Part shown: positions 42,701 to 50,552 of the stretch, one piece after another
How the letters are laid out: each line of letters starts with the position of its first letter
Numbering within the stretch: position 1 is the first letter of the stretch
DNA from: Ruminiclostridium josui JCM 17888
GTDB taxonomy: Bacteria; Bacillota; Clostridia; Acetivibrionales; DSM-1351
NCBI RefSeq assembly: GCF_000526495.1
Contig: NZ_JAGE01000002.1
Location: forward strand, 496,001-560,000
Direction of reading: 5' to 3'
Length of the DNA: 64,000 nucleotides
Position numbers and translations under genes: made by a program
The notes under the pieces: model-generated
Seen by the model: the letters and a program-made list of their open reading frames with translations, nothing else
Told to the model about the DNA's origin: nothing
Databases searched by the model: none

Positions 42701-45700
42701 CAAAAAGGAAAAGTCAGATAAAGGGCTTACTCCAATAACTGCGAAGAATCTCATTACATTAAAGCAAAGACTGAAAGAAATGGCAGAGCTATGGATTAAT
42801 GGAGAATCAGTAAATTGGGAGCTTTTATACGGTGAAGGAAAACCTAGAAAAATTAGTTTGCCCACATACCCTTTTGCCAATGAACACTACTGGATACCCA
42901 TTGTTGACAGCGAAGCCAAAAATATATTAGGCAACAAAAAGGCGACTGAGTGGTTACATCCGTTATTGCAGAAGAATACCTCGGACTTTTCTGAACAGCG
43001 TTTCAGCACAACCTTTACAGGTGATGAAATATTTCTTTTAGACCATATGATTAATGGCCAAAAACATTTACCGGGTGTAGCTCATCTTGAAATGGTCAGA
43101 GAAGCGGTAAAACTGTCTGTGGGAGCCGACAAACTGATTGGAACTGAAATGCGGATAAAAGATGTTGTTTGGATAAGACCGGTAGTTGTTGAGCAGCCTG
43201 TAACAGTGAATATTGGGCTTTATCCTGGCGAAAATGAAGAAATTAGCTTTGAAATATATCAAGATTTAGAGGAAGATGGCAAAGAGCTTATTGTATACAG
43301 TCAGGGATATGTACTGCTGGAACAGCAAACGGGAGAAGAACCTTCTATAGACATTGCATCTGTAGAAGCTAAATGTAAGGAGATGACTGTAAGTGGTGCA
43401 CAATGTTATGAAGCCTTTAAAGACGTAGGCTTTGAGTATGGACCAAGCCATAATGGAATTGAAGAATTATTGGTGGGTGATGGTCAGGTAGTGGGTAAAT
43501 TATCCTTGGCTCCTGAGCTTTTCGGTTTTGTGAATGAGTACATGCTGCACCCCGGAATAACAGATTCGGCGCTTCAAGCTTCCATAGGCCTCATTCTCAG
43601 AAACGGTAACTTTACTTCTTTAGTACCGTTTGCACTGGATGAAGTGAGGATATTAAAGAGCTGCACTAATAAGATGAGAGCTCTTATAAAATATGCAGAC
43701 AGCAACAAAGAAGAAAAACAACTAAGAAAGCTAAACATCGATTTATACGACATGCAGGGGATGCTTTGTGTAAGTATTAAAGGGCTTTCTACCAAGGCAA
43801 TTGAAATGAATGCTTCGGGCTTAAACATTGATAAAACTCACGGCAGTATGCTTCTTAAACCGAAGTGGGTTGAAAAAACTGCATGCTTGGATGAGGTATC
43901 CTTTAAAAAACGGATTGTGATGCTGTGTGCGCCTTTTGATTCAGCAAAAAAATCAATTAAGCAAAAAATTAATGGGGTGAGATGTTTTACTTTTAGCGAT
44001 AATTTTGAGGATGCAGCAACGGCGTTTACGGATTTTTCCATGAAAGTTTTTGAAAATATTCAGAGTATTTTGCTTGAAAAACCATTGGATAAATTACTTA
44101 TCCAAATCATAATACCCAATTGTGGTGAGAAGCAAATATTTTCTGGGCTTTCCGGGCTTTTAAAGACTGCTACCCTGGAAAATCCAAATCTGGTTGGGCA
44201 GATTCTTGAACTGAACCCACAGGAAGAGACTGATGCACTGATTGAAAAGCTTGAGGATAGCAGCAAAATATCTAAATATAGCCGCATTAGATATGTTGGA
44301 GACAGATGTCTTGTTTGTAATTGGAGTGAAATTGATAAAGTTGATGACAAGGAAATCCCCTGGAAAGACAATGGAGTTTACTTGATTTCCGGTGGTGCAG
44401 GCGGTTTGGGATTGATTTTCGCCGAAGAAATAGTGCAAAAAGTTAAAGGAGCCGTTCTTGTTTTAACCGGAAGATCCACCTTGACATCGGAAAAGAGTGG
44501 AAGATTAAAAGGATTGGAAATAAACGGAAACAAGATAATTTACAAGCAAGTGGATGTATCGGACAAGGTAGCTGTTTCAATTCTTGTGAAGGAAATGTTA
44601 GATACCTACGGTACTATTAACGGAATTATCCATAGTGCAGGTATTGTAAAGGACAATTTTATTGTTAAAAAGCCTAAAGAAGAGTTTTGGGAAGTGCTGG
44701 CTCCGAAGGTTGCCGGAGTAGTAAATTTGGATTTATCAACTAAGGATGTTGCACTGGACTTTTTCATCATATTTTCATCCGGTGCAGCGGTGGTGGGAAA
44801 TCCGGGACAGGCAGATTATTCGGCAGCTAATGCTTTTCTTGATGCTTATGCGGAATATCGTGAAATATTGGTAGATTTAGACCAAAGATCTGGTAAGACT
44901 TTATCAATCAATTGGCCATTGTGGGAAAATGGCGGAATGAAGGTGGATGAAGAGTCTGAAAAGTTGATGATGAGCAGGTTGGGAATAACTCCAATGCTGA
45001 CTTCTACAGGAATTAATGCACTTTACCGGTGTATTTCCTCCGGTGAAGTCCAAGTTATGGTTGTGGAGGGTTTATTGAAGCGTATGAGACAAAAGCTTAT
45101 TTCAAGTGACGAGACTTCCGATGTATTCCCAAAAACGATGACTAATTCTGCGAATAGAAACAATAATGAAAGCGAAAGCGTACATAAAAAGCTAAGTGAA
45201 GGTTTAGTCCAGATTGTATGTAAGGTTTTGAAGGTGCAAGAAAAAGATATTGATAATAATTCGGATTTGAATGACTATGGCTTTGATTCAATTACATGGA
45301 CCGAATTTGCTAATCGGTTGAATCAGGAATATGAGTTGGATATAAATCCTACACTATTTTTTGAGTATTCAACAGTGAATAGCCTTTGTGATTATCTTAT
45401 TAAGGAATTCCCATCAAACTTTACATACATGACGCAACAGCAGGATTTGAAAGCAAAAGAAGAAAAGGTCGATGAGGAAACAGTACCTACGACAATTAAT
45501 ATGGCGGCTAAAAAAAGAAACAATTCAAGATTTGTGAAGCATACTACAAATAAGGTAGCAGCTAAGGATTTTGAACAAGAGCCTATTGCAGTTGTGGGAA
45601 TGAGTGGCAGCTTCCCTATGGCAAAGGATTTGGAAGAGTTTTGGGAAAACTTGAAGGCTGGAAGGGATTGTATCAGTGAAGTACCTTCATTAAGATGGGA

Positions 45701-48488
45701 TTGGAAAAAACTGTATGGAGATCCTGTTAAGGAACGCAATAAGTCCAATATTAAATGGGGCGGATTCATTGACGGAGTAGACCAATTTGATCCACTTTTC
45801 TTTGGTATATCCCCGCGTGAAGCTGAATTTATGGATCCACAGCAAAGGCTTTTGATGATGCACGTTTGGAAAACTATTGAAGATGCAGGATATTCAGCAA
45901 AGAAACTTTCGGGAACCAAAACTGGTATCTTTGTGGGAACTGCAGACACAGGTTATAGTAGGCTTTTCTCTTATGAAGATACTTCTATTGAAGGTTATTC
46001 TGCTACCGGTATTGTTCCCTCTATAGGTCCCAATCGGATGAGCTATTTTCTGAATTTACACGGACCTAGTGAAGCGATTGAAACGGCATGTTCAAGTTCA
46101 CTAGTTGCAATAAATAGAGCCATATCAGCAATGAGGGATGGTACCTGTGATATGGCAATTGTTGGCGGAGTCAACACCCTCGTTAATCCAGATTTCCATA
46201 TCAGCTTCAACAAAGCCGGAATGCTTTGCGAAGATGGGAGATGCAAGACTTTCTCAGACAAAGCAAACGGTTATGTACGTGGTGAAGGCGTTGGAATGCT
46301 TTTGTTAAAAAGACTCAGTGAAGCAGAGAAAGACGGAGACCATATTTATGGTCTAATCAGAGGAAGTGCAGAAAATCACGGGGGACATGCCAATTCATTA
46401 ACTTCACCTAATCCTAAGGCACAAGCTGATTTACTTGTCACAGCTTATAAAAAGGTAGGCTTTGATCCTAGGACGATTACATATATAGAAGCCCATGGCA
46501 CAGGGACTGAACTTGGTGATCCAATTGAAATCAATGCCCTTAAGGCGGCTTTTAAAGAACTGTATCAGGACTATGGAATTTCTCACATAGAAGAAAGACA
46601 TTGCGGATTGGGTTCGGTAAAAACGAACATCGGACATTTGGAGCTTTCATCAGGTATTGCAGGAGTAATTAAGGTGTTATTGCAATTAAAGCATAAGACT
46701 TTAGTTAAGAGCCTTCATTGTGAGACTGTCAATCCGTATATCAAGTTAGAGGATAGTCCGTTCTACATCGTACAGGAGGCAAAGAACTGGGAGACTTGTA
46801 AGGATGAAAGTGGTAATGACATTCCTCGGCGTGCAGGTGTAAGTTCTTTTGGATTTGGTGGTGTAAATGTACATATTGTCCTAGAAGAATATATTCCTCG
46901 TAAGACTGTAAGGACAACTGCTAGTAATCAAAATTCTGTTGCGATAGTTATTTCAGCAAAAAATGAAGCTCGCTTAAGAGAGTACGTAGAGCTATTGCTT
47001 TCACATATAAGCAAAAATAATCTGACAGATGCCGATTTGAGGGATTTGGCATATACGCTGCAAATAGGACGTGAGGCTTTTGATGAGAGGTTAGGTGTTA
47101 TAGTAAGTTCAATTCAGGAACTCAAAGATAAATTAAAGGGTTTTCTTGAAAACAAAGAAAAAATATCTGATTTATATTATGGACAAACAAAGCGGAATAA
47201 AGATTTGCTATCAATTTTTTCTTCAGATGATGAGTTTCAGGAAACCATTGACAAATGGCTTCATAACAGAAAATATACCAAGCTTTTAGAAATTTGGGTC
47301 AGAGGCTTGTGGGTAGACTGGGATAAGCTGTATGTCAATGAAAAGCCAACCCGAATGAGTCTTCCGACGTATCCTTTTGCTAAGGAAAAATACTGGGTGC
47401 CAAAGGGCAAGAGCAAAAAGTTTGACATCAATCCTGTTGAACTTTCCCAAAATAGTATAAAGGAGGAAGTAGATTTCAAACAGGCTTCAGTAAAAACAGT
47501 GGAAAGGCAGATTGTAAATCCACTAGAAATAGGGACGGAAACTGAATTTTTTACTAAAACCCTTGAGAAACCGAAAGGGATTTCATTAATTAATTTATCG
47601 CCGGATATGGAAAAAGTATATGTGAAAGATGTGGGAAACCATCTTGATATAAAAGTTTCGGCAGAGGAATCAAAGCATTCTGAGGCAGAAAGCGCATTAT
47701 CCGCGGAATCGGATAAAAAGAAGATAATATCTGGACAAGCATTAGAAGAATATTTGTTGGAGAGTCTTGCTGAAGTACTGAATTTGAGTCAGGGTGATAT
47801 TGATCCCCATGAGAAATTTATTGATATGGGTGTTGACTCAATCACTGGAGTTAACTGGGTGCAGGCAATAGGACAAAAATATGGAATTACCATTAGGGCA
47901 ACAAAAATTTATGATTATCCCAGCATAAAAGAGTTTGCAAAATATTTGGAAAAGGAACTTTATAAAAATGATTTGATTGTTTCCGGGAAAGATAATTCCT
48001 TTACTACACCAGATAAATCAACATATACCTCGCTGCAAAATCCTGTGAAGGAAGAAGCTATGTATACGCAGCCGGAGAGTGAAACATCAGGAGAAGTATT
48101 GGAAAGCCAGAAAGCAATCTCTGTTGATATTGAAGCTCTTCAAGCTTCTTTGGCGGCTTGTTTGGCTGATGTGTTGAATATTGATGAGAATCAGATTGAT
48201 GTGAGCGAGAAGTTTGTAGATATGGGGTTAGATTCTATCACTGGAGTAAATTGGGTTGGGCTCATTAATCAGCAATACGGAACTTCCATCAAGGCAACTA
48301 AGGTTTATGATTATCCAAATATACTTGAGTTTTCAACATTTCTGCAAAAGGAAATCGAGAAAATGGGACAGACACCAAATCCGGTACTTCATCTGTCGGC
48401 AGATGAAATATTGATGAAAGTTCAGTCTGGATTAATGAATATTGAACAAGCTGAGGAATTATTGACACGATTGGGGTATGAGGAATAG
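39768..48488 (+). CDS. trans-AT polyketide synthase C: DH-ACP / KS-DH-KR-ACP / KS-ACP-ACP
   Basis: A 2906-residue modular PKS that opens with a DH, continuing the bimodule begun on PKS B. Order: DH (about 8-285; HKAYGQELLP with His19, Asp193); ACP (Ser349); KS6 (about 430-880, Cys610); DH (about 1060-1345; His1093, Asp1266); KR (about 1360-1795; GGAGGLG, Tyr1684); ACP (Ser1841); KS7 (about 1940-2385, Cys2108); two Trp-flagged ACPs (Ser2691/Trp2697 and Ser2823/Trp2829); and a short C-terminal helical tail (about 2873-2906) resembling a docking element. KS7-ACP-ACP lacks all reductive domains, as expected for a beta-keto group destined for branching. The ORF opens at ATG 39768, but GTG 39774 is better spaced from the G-rich ribosome-binding site and may be the real start. 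Confidence 0.93.
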   Translation: MRVREQLLLDMEHPVLKNHKAYGQELLPGLAYIDMLYQIFRERGFNFKELELRNLSIYYPMTVECGYSILLDIRCTEAKTDLWSIDIYGSKKKDDGSISEKKLYVHAEMHRIIPKTYDGEKIDFCELKAQSVKHWSLEEVYGKCRLQELVHYGYMKADGTVYATEQDILMDISAGQEASVDADDAMFHPVLIDGSAVGSMTMFSKIVEEEHRLFLPLYYESFYAAELLQKRCLTRIKKESLQRKKDLLYMTIEFFNEDGNKVGELKNFANKLVRSANLINSNMEYEQLKQDKLEMEDSENIFSESGNNSEDDVINDIESFLKQLMAEQLEVSADCIDTQAGYYEMGLDSPGLLRIVSSIEEKVDEILPPTLLFEYTTIKELSEYLVERYGSHFIHSNEANDEELNNNSVTAKIEKKPIFQEELKECEEIKGSQIQDIAVIGMSGRYPQAENIQEFWENLFNGRDCITEIPKSRWDYHCLDGLKSNSGKSMSKWGGFIKEPDRFDAKFFRVSPRDAETMDPQERLFLEVCWETIEDSGYTPKNLVIPKGANNRRDVGVFVGVMHKDYTMIESDAVLKGQVLPVSFSHAQIANRVSYFCNFNGPSIAVDTVCSSSLTAVHLAMESINHDECEVAIAGGVNLSLHPNKYMTYGMMDMQSSEGRCRAFGEGGDGYVSADGVAAILLKPLKKAIEDNDHIYAVIKGSAINHVGTVSGITVPSPVAQGEVIDACLKKTGIDPRTISYVEAHGTGTSLGDPIEIEGLVRAYKNYTSDHQYCSIGSVKSNIGHAESAAGVIGLQKVVLQLYYKTLVKSLHSEKLNSYIDFEKSPFYVQRKTEEWKTPTIVTNGKEIPVKRRAGLSSFGASGSNVHLILEEYISDDFHTRDSIEADNQENLVLVPLSAKNKDRLLEYAKKLLDFITVKELSLRQLAYTFQTGREAMEVRVAFLSSSIFELKEKIKAFITGNDLPEDCWFGEIKNKKSKKEKSDKGLTPITAKNLITLKQRLKEMAELWINGESVNWELLYGEGKPRKISLPTYPFANEHYWIPIVDSEAKNILGNKKATEWLHPLLQKNTSDFSEQRFSTTFTGDEIFLLDHMINGQKHLPGVAHLEMVREAVKLSVGADKLIGTEMRIKDVVWIRPVVVEQPVTVNIGLYPGENEEISFEIYQDLEEDGKELIVYSQGYVLLEQQTGEEPSIDIASVEAKCKEMTVSGAQCYEAFKDVGFEYGPSHNGIEELLVGDGQVVGKLSLAPELFGFVNEYMLHPGITDSALQASIGLILRNGNFTSLVPFALDEVRILKSCTNKMRALIKYADSNKEEKQLRKLNIDLYDMQGMLCVSIKGLSTKAIEMNASGLNIDKTHGSMLLKPKWVEKTACLDEVSFKKRIVMLCAPFDSAKKSIKQKINGVRCFTFSDNFEDAATAFTDFSMKVFENIQSILLEKPLDKLLIQIIIPNCGEKQIFSGLSGLLKTATLENPNLVGQILELNPQEETDALIEKLEDSSKISKYSRIRYVGDRCLVCNWSEIDKVDDKEIPWKDNGVYLISGGAGGLGLIFAEEIVQKVKGAVLVLTGRSTLTSEKSGRLKGLEINGNKIIYKQVDVSDKVAVSILVKEMLDTYGTINGIIHSAGIVKDNFIVKKPKEEFWEVLAPKVAGVVNLDLSTKDVALDFFIIFSSGAAVVGNPGQADYSAANAFLDAYAEYREILVDLDQRSGKTLSINWPLWENGGMKVDEESEKLMMSRLGITPMLTSTGINALYRCISSGEVQVMVVEGLLKRMRQKLISSDETSDVFPKTMTNSANRNNNESESVHKKLSEGLVQIVCKVLKVQEKDIDNNSDLNDYGFDSITWTEFANRLNQEYELDINPTLFFEYSTVNSLCDYLIKEFPSNFTYMTQQQDLKAKEEKVDEETVPTTINMAAKKRNNSRFVKHTTNKVAAKDFEQEPIAVVGMSGSFPMAKDLEEFWENLKAGRDCISEVPSLRWDWKKLYGDPVKERNKSNIKWGGFIDGVDQFDPLFFGISPREAEFMDPQQRLLMMHVWKTIEDAGYSAKKLSGTKTGIFVGTADTGYSRLFSYEDTSIEGYSATGIVPSIGPNRMSYFLNLHGPSEAIETACSSSLVAINRAISAMRDGTCDMAIVGGVNTLVNPDFHISFNKAGMLCEDGRCKTFSDKANGYVRGEGVGMLLLKRLSEAEKDGDHIYGLIRGSAENHGGHANSLTSPNPKAQADLLVTAYKKVGFDPRTITYIEAHGTGTELGDPIEINALKAAFKELYQDYGISHIEERHCGLGSVKTNIGHLELSSGIAGVIKVLLQLKHKTLVKSLHCETVNPYIKLEDSPFYIVQEAKNWETCKDESGNDIPRRAGVSSFGFGGVNVHIVLEEYIPRKTVRTTASNQNSVAIVISAKNEARLREYVELLLSHISKNNLTDADLRDLAYTLQIGREAFDERLGVIVSSIQELKDKLKGFLENKEKISDLYYGQTKRNKDLLSIFSSDDEFQETIDKWLHNRKYTKLLEIWVRGLWVDWDKLYVNEKPTRMSLPTYPFAKEKYWVPKGKSKKFDINPVELSQNSIKEEVDFKQASVKTVERQIVNPLEIGTETEFFTKTLEKPKGISLINLSPDMEKVYVKDVGNHLDIKVSAEESKHSEAESALSAESDKKKIISGQALEEYLLESLAEVLNLSQGDIDPHEKFIDMGVDSITGVNWVQAIGQKYGITIRATKIYDYPSIKEFAKYLEKELYKNDLIVSGKDNSFTTPDKSTYTSLQNPVKEEAMYTQPESETSGEVLESQKAISVDIEALQASLAACLADVLNIDENQIDVSEKFVDMGLDSITGVNWVGLINQQYGTSIKATKVYDYPNILEFSTFLQKEIEKMGQTPNPVLHLSADEILMKVQSGLMNIEQAEELLTRLGYEE
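47740..48360 (+). other. second pair of Trp-flagged beta-branching ACPs (PKS C)
   Basis: The carrier sites read GVDSITGVNW and GLDSITGVNW, both with Trp at +6 from Ser. The genes for the HMG-synthase-like protein and ECH1 follow directly. This marks a second beta-branch position in the chain, here without an adjacent ER. Confidence 0.88.
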
Positions 48489-48516
48489 AAAACAAGTAAT
48501 TGATAGGAGTGGGAAT

Positions 48517-49776
48517 ATGGTACCAGTTGGAATTGAGGCTTTAAATGTATTTGGCGGAACAGCTTATCTGGATGTAATGCAATTGGCAGAGCACCGCAAA
48601 TTAGATACAGCTAGGTTTGAAAACCTATTAATGAAGGAAAAGACTGTCGCACTGCCTTATGAAGACCCTATTACCTTTGGCGTAAATGCAGCAAAGCCGA
48701 TTGTTGATAGGATGACAGAGGATGAGAAAAATAGGATTGAGTTGCTTATTACCTGTTCAGAATCGGGGATTGACTTTGGAAAATCTATCAGCACTTATAT
48801 CCATCAGTATCTTGGCCTTAATCGCAATTGCAGATTATTTGAATTGAAGAATGCATGTTATTCCGGGACTGCAGGTTTGCAGATGGCTGTAAACTTTATA
48901 TTGTCTCAAACTTCACCGGGAGCAAAGGCTTTAGTAATTGCTACTGATATTTCAAGGTTTCTGATAGTGGATGAAGGTGAGGCTTTATCAATGGACTGGT
49001 CATTTGTAGAACCCAGTGCCGGGGCAGGGGCAGTGGCTTTATTGATAAGTGAGACTCCTTATGTCTACAGGGTAGATGTGGGAGCAAATGGTTACTACGG
49101 ATATGAGGTTATGGATACTTGCCGTCCTGTGCCTGATAGTGAAGCCGGCGATTCAGACTTGTCTTTAACCTCATATTTGGATTGCTGTGAGCAGACGTTC
49201 TTGGAATATCAGAAAAGAGTTAAAGGTGCAGATTACGGTGAAACCTTCCATTATCTCGCATTCCACACTCCTTTTGGGGGAATGGTAAAAGGTGCGCACC
49301 GCACAATGATGAGAAAAATGAAGCATGCAAAGCCGGCCGAAATCGAAGAAGATTTCATCCGTCGAGTTATGCCGGGTATGGTTTATTGTCAAAGAGTTGG
49401 CAATATTATGGGGGCTACGGTATTCTTATCCCTTGCAAGCACTATTGATTTGGGGAATTTTGATACGCCCAAAAGGATAGGTTGCTATTCATACGGCTCA
49501 GGTTGTTGTTCGGAGTTCTACAGTGGGGTTGTTACAGCAAGGGGACAGCAAATTCAGCGTCAATTTGATATAGGTAAGAGACTGGATCAACGCTATAAGT
49601 TGTCTATGGATGAGTATGAAATATTGCTAAGGGGAAGTGGTGCAGTTAAGTTTGGAACAAGAAACTGCAAATCTGATTTTGATTTACTTCCAGGCATTAT
49701 TGATTCAGTTAAGGATACTCCAAAATTATATTTGGAAGGAATTCACGAATTTCATCGTGAATATAGGTGGATCTAA
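48517..49776 (+). CDS. pksG: HMG-CoA synthase-like beta-branching enzyme, PksG-type
   Basis: A 419-residue 3-hydroxy-3-methylglutaryl synthase homologue that condenses acetyl-ACP onto the beta-keto group of an ACP-bound polyketide. It starts MVPVGIEALNVFGGTAYLD, characteristic of the PKS subfamily. It has the nucleophilic Cys114 (LKNACYSGTAG), ITCSESGIDFGKS and the catalytic-His region YLAFHTPFGG. An upstream in-frame ATG at 48478 overlaps the PKS C stop, but AGGAG at 48505-48509 and family length favour 48517. Acceptors should be the two Trp-flagged ACP pairs; the donor should be the stand-alone ACP. Confidence 0.94.
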   Translation: MVPVGIEALNVFGGTAYLDVMQLAEHRKLDTARFENLLMKEKTVALPYEDPITFGVNAAKPIVDRMTEDEKNRIELLITCSESGIDFGKSISTYIHQYLGLNRNCRLFELKNACYSGTAGLQMAVNFILSQTSPGAKALVIATDISRFLIVDEGEALSMDWSFVEPSAGAGAVALLISETPYVYRVDVGANGYYGYEVMDTCRPVPDSEAGDSDLSLTSYLDCCEQTFLEYQKRVKGADYGETFHYLAFHTPFGGMVKGAHRTMMRKMKHAKPAEIEEDFIRRVMPGMVYCQRVGNIMGATVFLSLASTIDLGNFDTPKRIGCYSYGSGCCSEFYSGVVTARGQQIQRQFDIGKRLDQRYKLSMDEYEILLRGSGAVKFGTRNCKSDFDLLPGIIDSVKDTPKLYLEGIHEFHREYRWI

Positions 49777-50525
49777 TGAATTTTGAGACTATTGATGTAC
49801 GTTTTCAGGATACTTTTTGCTTTCTAAAATTTAATCGACTCGAGGCCAAAAATGCCATAACCAACCGCTTGGTTGATGAAGTACTCCAAGTTGCGGAAAT
49901 GTGTGAAGAATCTGTGACTGTTTTGATTCTGGAAGGATCTCCTGAATACTTTTGCTTTGGTGCTGATTTTGAGGTCATCTATGAAACTATGAAACAGGGA
50001 GAACAGTTTGAACAGGACCCGGAGCCCCTGTATAATTTATGGCTTAAGTTGGCGACAGGCCCATATATTACAGTATCTCATGTCAGAGGAAAAGCCAATG
50101 CCGGAGGAGTGGGTTTTGTTGCTGCAAGCGATATTGTTATTGCAGATTCAAATGCTCAGTTCAGTTTGTCTGAATTACTGTTTGGACTTTTTCCGGCATG
50201 TGTATTGCCTTTCTTAAAAAGAAAAATAGGATTACAGAAAGCCCATTATATGTCTTTGATGACACAACCCATCTCGGCACAGCAAGCCTACTCGTGGGGG
50301 TTGGTGGATGCTTTGGGAGACGATAGCGAATTACTACTCAGGAAACATTTTCTAAGGTTGAAATATATATCGAAAACTGCGGTTCGAAAGTATAAAAAGT
50401 ACATCAGCATGCTGGACAATGATTTAGTAAAGTCAAAAGAATTGGCAGTTGAAGCAAATCGTGATGTGTTTTCTGATCCGGAAAATCTCAACAAAATATT
50501 TCAATTTATAGAAAATATGAAATAG
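49776..50525 (+). CDS. pksH: enoyl-CoA hydratase-like ECH1 dehydratase, PksH-type
   Basis: A 249-residue crotonase-fold enzyme of beta-branching cassettes. It resembles PksH/ECH1 along its whole length (FETIDVRFQ, FCFGADFEVIYE, TGPYITVSHVRGKANAGG, FSLSELLFGLFPACVLPFL). ECH1 dehydrates the HMG-type intermediate to the 3-methylglutaconyl form; an ECH2 normally decarboxylates it. A GTG start at 49767 is possible, but ATG 49776 overlaps the upstream stop (TAATG), follows AGGTGG well, and fits the family N-terminus. No separate ECH2 gene is visible in the window. Confidence 0.92.
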   Translation: MNFETIDVRFQDTFCFLKFNRLEAKNAITNRLVDEVLQVAEMCEESVTVLILEGSPEYFCFGADFEVIYETMKQGEQFEQDPEPLYNLWLKLATGPYITVSHVRGKANAGGVGFVAASDIVIADSNAQFSLSELLFGLFPACVLPFLKRKIGLQKAHYMSLMTQPISAQQAYSWGLVDALGDDSELLLRKHFLRLKYISKTAVRKYKKYISMLDNDLVKSKELAVEANRDVFSDPENLNKIFQFIENMK

Positions 50526-50552
50526 GTTAGGTTTCTTGAGGTAAATGGGGGA

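Noticed and set aside
45392-45949. 185-codon minus-strand ORF
   Set aside because: It lies fully opposite the ACP/KS7 junction of PKS C, where the plus strand has unmistakable domain motifs. It has no family resemblance.
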